This document shows positions 60,846 to 64,000 of a DNA stretch of 64,000 nucleotides, one piece after another. Under the pieces are notes generated by a model. The model was not told where the DNA came from and made no database searches. It worked only from the letters and a program-made list of their open reading frames with translations. Both the position numbers and the translations under genes were made by a program. The DNA comes from CAKOSP01 sp964372145 (GTDB lineage: Bacteria; Bacillota_I; Bacilli_A; RF39; UBA660): positions 1 through 64,000 of the forward strand of contig CAYJPM010000002.1 of assembly GCA_964372145.1 (NCBI GenBank), written 5' to 3'. Within the stretch, counting starts at the first letter, position 1. Each line of letters begins with the position of its first letter.

Positions 60846-61325
60846 TTAATTACTACAATATCCGTATAACTGTTTTGTTTCACCTGTTAAGTGAAATTCA
60901 AATACTTCTCTTATTACAGGAACATCTAGTTTGTAAAATACCATTACAGTATAGTAACAACTATTATTGTTATTACCATCTAAACTTCCTGATTCATTTT
61001 TTATATTTAATGTTTCTTTTATACAGATAGAAGACTGTCCAGGATTTGAGTTAAGTTCACCATTTCTGTCAAAACCAACGTATCCTTCTTCTGGACAAGT
61101 CCCTACTGATCTATATGATGCATCTAAAAATTCATCTACTATTTCTTGTGGAAGTTGATTTGTTCTTATATCTATTCCATTTAGATCTTCAATCGCAGTA
61201 ACAATATTATCTTTAACAGTATATGCTTTAGATCTATTAATAGTTATTGTCATAATACCTGTAAAAAGTAATATAAATAAAATAACTATATTAAATAAGG
61301 CTACGCCTCCTATTGATTCTTTCAC
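60846..61325 (-). CDS. Tad-type pseudopilin (TadE/F-like), copy 1
   Basis: The 159-residue protein starts MKESIGGVALFNIVILFILLFTGIMTITINRS. The leader-plus-helix and the following AIEDLNGIDIRTNQLP and VGTCPEEGYVGFDR match the next gene's layout. Cysteines (CPEEG, SICIKE, SCYYTVMVFYKL, GYCSN) suggest disulfides. Likely minor pilin. It lies five bases after the 77-residue pilin. Confidence 0.6.
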   Translation of the reverse strand: MKESIGGVALFNIVILFILLFTGIMTITINRSKAYTVKDNIVTAIEDLNGIDIRTNQLPQEIVDEFLDASYRSVGTCPEEGYVGFDRNGELNSNPGQSSICIKETLNIKNESGSLDGNNNNSCYYTVMVFYKLDVPVIREVFEFHLTGETKQLYGYCSN

Positions 61326-61330
61326 TTATA

Positions 61331-61564
61331 TCACCCCTTATAGCTACAACTAAATTTATTTTCAGGATTATCTTTTATGTAACACTCTACCTCAGTGCAA
61401 TTACCAGTTGGACATCCTTCACAAATAGCATTTTTACAATTAGATGCTGCATCTAAATTATCTGATATCATTGGCCAAAGATACATGAAAAAAAAGGCTG
61501 CCATTACACTAACAGCAGCTGCAACTATTACAGTAGTGTTTAGTTCTCCGACAGCCTCTTTCAT
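61331..61564 (-). CDS. Small Flp/Tad-type pilin, copy 2
   Basis: The 77-residue protein begins MKEAVGELNTTVIVAAAVSVMAAFFFMYLWPMISDN, with a Gly6 leader, then one helix ending in WPMI. The short tail has seven cysteines (CKNAICEGCPTGNCTEVECY). It is paralogous to the next gene upstream. Size and layout fit the major pilins (Flp) of Tad systems, but the cysteine-rich tail is unusual. Confidence 0.65.
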   Translation of the reverse strand: MKEAVGELNTTVIVAAAVSVMAAFFFMYLWPMISDNLDAASNCKNAICEGCPTGNCTEVECYIKDNPENKFSCSYKG

Positions 61565-61598
61565 TCTTTTATTCTCCCTTTAATATTTTATTTTTGTT

Positions 61599-61853
61599 TT
61601 AAGGTGTTGTTGTAGTTGTATCATTTATTGGACATGTTATTGTTTGAGTAGCTCCTGTTTCATCTATATATGAACAATCTAGTGTGTCACCAGTTGCGCT
61701 TGTTTGACAATTAAATGCATTCGCGCATCTTGTGTTTTGTTCAATGTTACGTTGTATCATAGGCCATACAAATGCATAAAAGAATGCCGCTACTGCTGCA
61801 ATTGCTACTACAGTAATTACTGTCATGTTTAATTCTCCTGTTGCCTCTTTCAT
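61599..61853 (-). CDS. Small Flp/Tad-type pilin, copy 1
   Basis: The 84-residue protein begins MKEATGELNMTVITVVAIAAVAAFFYAFVWPMIQRN, leader plus helix as in the 77-residue copy, followed by a short tail with four cysteines and TTTTTP at the end. RBS AAGGAGG. It is the first gene after its own strong promoter, which suits a highly expressed major pilin. Confidence 0.7.
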   Translation of the reverse strand: MKEATGELNMTVITVVAIAAVAAFFYAFVWPMIQRNIEQNTRCANAFNCQTSATGDTLDCSYIDETGATQTITCPINDTTTTTP

Positions 61854-61880
61854 TAATTCTCCTCCTTATTTTATATTTTT

Positions 61881-61909
61881 ATTATAACTAATTTTAATTA
61901 TAATATCAA
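61881..61909 (-). promoter_or_regulatory. Promoter of the pilin genes
   Basis: TTGATA (61904-61909), a 17-bp spacer and TATAAT (61881-61886) on the minus strand, between tadC and the first pilin gene. Confidence 0.7.
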
Positions 61910-61934
61910 TTTTTTTTACATTTTGTTATGTAAA

Positions 61935-62723
61935 CTAAATACTCATCATTTGCATTACTGCAAATACTAACAGAATCATAACTCCTATACCAGTTGCTAT
62001 AAGCATTGACATAGTCTTACCTTCCATTTTTTCAAGTCTATTTTTATATCTAACATCTCTAGCTTTTTGTTGTAGATTCGATATCGATTTAGAGAATGAT
62101 AAAATTTGCTCTTGTTTTCTTTCTTGTCTACCTAATGATAATCTATAAAGTAGTCTCATCATTCTCATTGAATCCCTTACAGGATACTTTTTAGCAAAAG
62201 CCATGTAAGGATTAATTGTATCATCACCATTATTTATTTCATTTATTAAATCTTTTAATCCGTCTTTAAATATTTCTGGAGCGTCATCAACTGATTTTCC
62301 TAACGCTACTGGAACTGTATAATGTTGGATTAGTATTTCTATACTTTTCAAATAATGTGGTAACATTGCATCAATATGATGCATATTTTTTTTATAATAT
62401 CCTTTTATTTGATTATAATCTAATTTAAACATAAAATATGCTGCAATGATTGCTATTAAAACGATAACCATTGACATATCATTAAGCATTATTATCATTA
62501 CTGCTAAAAATGCAAAAAAACCATTCCTTATTCTTTTATTAAATAATGTATTTGGATTTATGTCATCACCATATCTAGATCTAACATAAAAATCCCAGTC
62601 ATCTTCTTTTAATTTTCTAAATAATTTTTCATTATCACTAATCATCTGTGTAATACTAATATTACCAGTTACTGTCATAACCCAAAATACAAGGGCTCCA
62701 ATAATTAATATTTCTATTTGCAT
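61935..62723 (-). CDS. tadC: TadC-like pilus assembly platform protein
   Basis: The 262-residue protein has membrane helices at about 3-19, 69-97 and 238-260 and a cytosolic T2SSF-like domain: HYLKSIEILIQHYTVPVALGKSV, FAKKYPVRDSMRMMRLLYRLS, ISNLQQKARDVRYKNRLEKMEGKTMSM. It overlaps tadB by one base (ATAATG). TadB and TadC form the inner-membrane platform for pilin assembly. Confidence 0.75.
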   Translation of the reverse strand: MQIEILIIGALVFWVMTVTGNISITQMISDNEKLFRKLKEDDWDFYVRSRYGDDINPNTLFNKRIRNGFFAFLAVMIIMLNDMSMVIVLIAIIAAYFMFKLDYNQIKGYYKKNMHHIDAMLPHYLKSIEILIQHYTVPVALGKSVDDAPEIFKDGLKDLINEINNGDDTINPYMAFAKKYPVRDSMRMMRLLYRLSLGRQERKQEQILSFSKSISNLQQKARDVRYKNRLEKMEGKTMSMLIATGIGVMILLVFAVMQMMSI

Positions 62724-63637
62724 TATTCTACCCCCACATCTTCATTATAGTATTTCTCACCAGTTATTAAGAAGTAAGAATTTATAATTATTACAAAGTG
62801 TAAGATTAATTGTACGTACCATATTTCTAATAATTCTAAATAATTATCTCTACCGAACATAGCTTGAAGTACTAATACTAGTATAAATAATACTATACCA
62901 AATTTAACAAATCTTCCATGGAAGTTTTTACGGTCTATTTGATCTCTATATACACCCTCTACTAAAGCATCTATATCCATAGCCATATTTTCAAGTGCTT
63001 GACCTGAGTCTCTAGCACCTTCTTTTGTAATCTGTAAAAATAATTGGTTCATATTTTTAACCATATAGAATGGATATTTATCATTAAAATATTTAACTGA
63101 GTCGTCAATTGTACCATTTTCATATGATAAGTTAATCATATGTTCTAGGTCTGCTAATACAGGATTTTCTAAGATACCTGAATCTCTAACACCTTCTAAT
63201 GATTTAACAAAACTTTGAGTTGTATTAAATTCCATTATTACATTAGTTGTATATATTTGAATTTGCTCAAATATATATTCACTATATACTCTTTGGCATC
63301 TTAAATATGCTAAGTACGGTATAAAAGATACTGCAATTACTGCATATACTATTGCCCATATAATACTATAAAAGTAAAAATAACCTATAATACCTGCGCC
63401 TGCTGCAAATACTATAACTTGCGTTGTATATTGTCTAGGTGTGTATTCTTGTCCAAGATCTTTACTTTTTTCTCTAACTACTTTAAAAGAATATGGAGCG
63501 TATTTTTCATATACATCAGTTACTTTACCACTTACGTATTTATATACATTTTCACCAGAACGCATTCTGTATACTACTACAAATAAAGCTATTACTAGTA
63601 AAATTACTAATTCTAATCCTGTAGTCATAAATAACAC
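62723..63637 (-). CDS. tadB: TadB-like pilus assembly platform protein
   Basis: The 304-residue protein has an N-terminal helix (about 6-22), a helix pair (about 77-110) and two C-terminal helices (about 248-297), with the T2SSF domain between: IYTTNVIMEFNTTQSFVKSLEGVRDSGILENPVLADLE and MNQLFLQITKEGARDSGQALENMA. RBS AAGGAGTG. Part of the tadA-tadB-tadC operon. Confidence 0.75.
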   Translation of the reverse strand: MLFMTTGLELVILLVIALFVVVYRMRSGENVYKYVSGKVTDVYEKYAPYSFKVVREKSKDLGQEYTPRQYTTQVIVFAAGAGIIGYFYFYSIIWAIVYAVIAVSFIPYLAYLRCQRVYSEYIFEQIQIYTTNVIMEFNTTQSFVKSLEGVRDSGILENPVLADLEHMINLSYENGTIDDSVKYFNDKYPFYMVKNMNQLFLQITKEGARDSGQALENMAMDIDALVEGVYRDQIDRKNFHGRFVKFGIVLFILVLVLQAMFGRDNYLELLEIWYVQLILHFVIIINSYFLITGEKYYNEDVGVE

Positions 63638-63644
63638 TCCTTTC

Positions 63645-64000
63645 TTATAATTCTTCTATAATAAATTCTTCTTTAGTTTCAGTTTTTACGATGTTGTTTT
63701 CATCTGCTGGGTCTGCATTTCCAAATAAATTATCACCTAATGTAGCACCTTGTGAGCCTAAATAATTTAAGAAATATTTAGATGGTTTATTAATATGTAT
63801 ATCACCACTTAAATTCTTTTTATATATTGTATTATGTCCTGCTTCATTATCTTCAGTAACATAAAATTCACAAATTTCAACTATTTCCCTTTGAAATCTT
63901 CCAAGTTCCTTGCTCATATAACCTTTAACATGAATTGCTAACTGGATATATCTATGCATTGATTTAAGGAATTGATCAATATCTATATTACTTTCTAATA
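63645..64000 (-). CDS. tadA: TadA/CpaF-type secretion ATPase, C-terminal part (cut by window edge)
   Basis: The frame is open to the window end; 117 codons are visible, starting LESNIDIDQFLKSMHRYIQLAIHV. GRFQREIVEICEFYVTEDN matches the strand after the catalytic core in CpaF/TadA ATPases ('xGxRRixxIxEV'). The Walker motifs lie outside the window. The last about 40 residues form an acidic tail. It is seven bases upstream of tadB, so it starts the platform operon. Confidence 0.6.
   Translation of the reverse strand, partial: LESNIDIDQFLKSMHRYIQLAIHVKGYMSKELGRFQREIVEICEFYVTEDNEAGHNTIYKKNLSGDIHINKPSKYFLNYLGSQGATLGDNLFGNADPADENNIVKTETKEEFIIEEL

Noticed and set aside
1..64000. Mycoplasma-type genetic code (TGA as Trp)
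   Set aside because: Trp is encoded by TGG, and TGA closes genes such as spoVAD; no internal TGA is needed anywhere.
1..64000. CRISPR arrays, insertion sequences, prophage or integrase genes
   Set aside because: No regularly spaced repeats, transposase or integrase motifs were seen on either strand.

Overview
The window is strongly AT-rich DNA from a low-GC Gram-positive bacterium of the Bacillota, most likely class Bacilli. The evidence is a walled-cell gene set (bifunctional PBP, D,D-carboxypeptidase, LCP protein, LTA-synthase-like enzyme), Bacilli-type replication genes (dnaB-dnaI, dnaD, recU), RNases J and Y, a class B RNase P RNA, a T-box leader and sporulation genes. TGG is used for Trp and TGA occurs as a stop, so the code is the standard bacterial one. 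My guess is an uncultured host-associated lineage near the Erysipelotrichia/RF39-type Bacilli; that placement is inference. Almost all genes are on the minus strand. No insertion sequence, prophage, CRISPR array or rRNA is visible. The longest gene-free stretches are about 270 bases (21297-21570, a divergent regulatory region) and about 240 bases (32801-33037).

Layout: 1-6 kb has a degenerate histidine phosphatase, rmuC, an XRE regulator, asnB and an LTA-synthase-like gene. 6-10.5 kb has a YihY membrane protein, a solute-sensor/GGDEF gene broken by an in-frame stop, and two exported proteins of unknown function. 10.5-13.4 kb is a compact sporulation block in the B. subtilis order (spoIIAA-like, sigF-like, spoVAC, spoVAD, spoVAE). 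It lacks spoIIAB, and Spo0A-box-like sites lie in front of it. 13.4-14.9 kb is an LCP protein.

14.9-29.6 kb is the most unusual part. It holds six exported proteins with TYAWF-type or related export signals, four of them sharing a C-terminal WLEGQD-like motif. With them are a SipW-type signal peptidase, a DUF2357-like protein, a membrane-anchored McrB-like AAA+ ATPase, a 756-residue protein that fuses a second SipW-type peptidase to a large cytosolic region, and a third S26-like protein without its catalytic serine. Tandem Spo0A-box-like sites 10 bp apart sit just upstream of a sigma-A-like promoter that would drive four of the surface proteins. I infer a matrix or cell-surface assembly system controlled by the sporulation/biofilm switch.

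29.7-50.7 kb is mostly housekeeping: argS with an Arg T-box, dacA/dacF, two glycosyltransferases and a pyruvyltransferase, ylxM-ftsY, rnjA, rny, recA, dnaI, dnaB, tRNA-Ala, rpoZ, a tandem trio of unknown paralogues, a CotD-like coat protein, pgsA, a RodZ-like gene, rnpB and gpsB. 50.7-58.4 kb has recU-PBP1, nth, dnaD, cca and an ABC exporter whose ATPase is frameshifted. 58.5-64 kb is a Tad-type pilus locus (TadA cut by the window edge, TadB, TadC, four small pilin-like proteins with a common M-[KR]-E-[AS]-x-G leader, a TadZ/CpaE-like protein) followed by a VirB2-like membrane protein.
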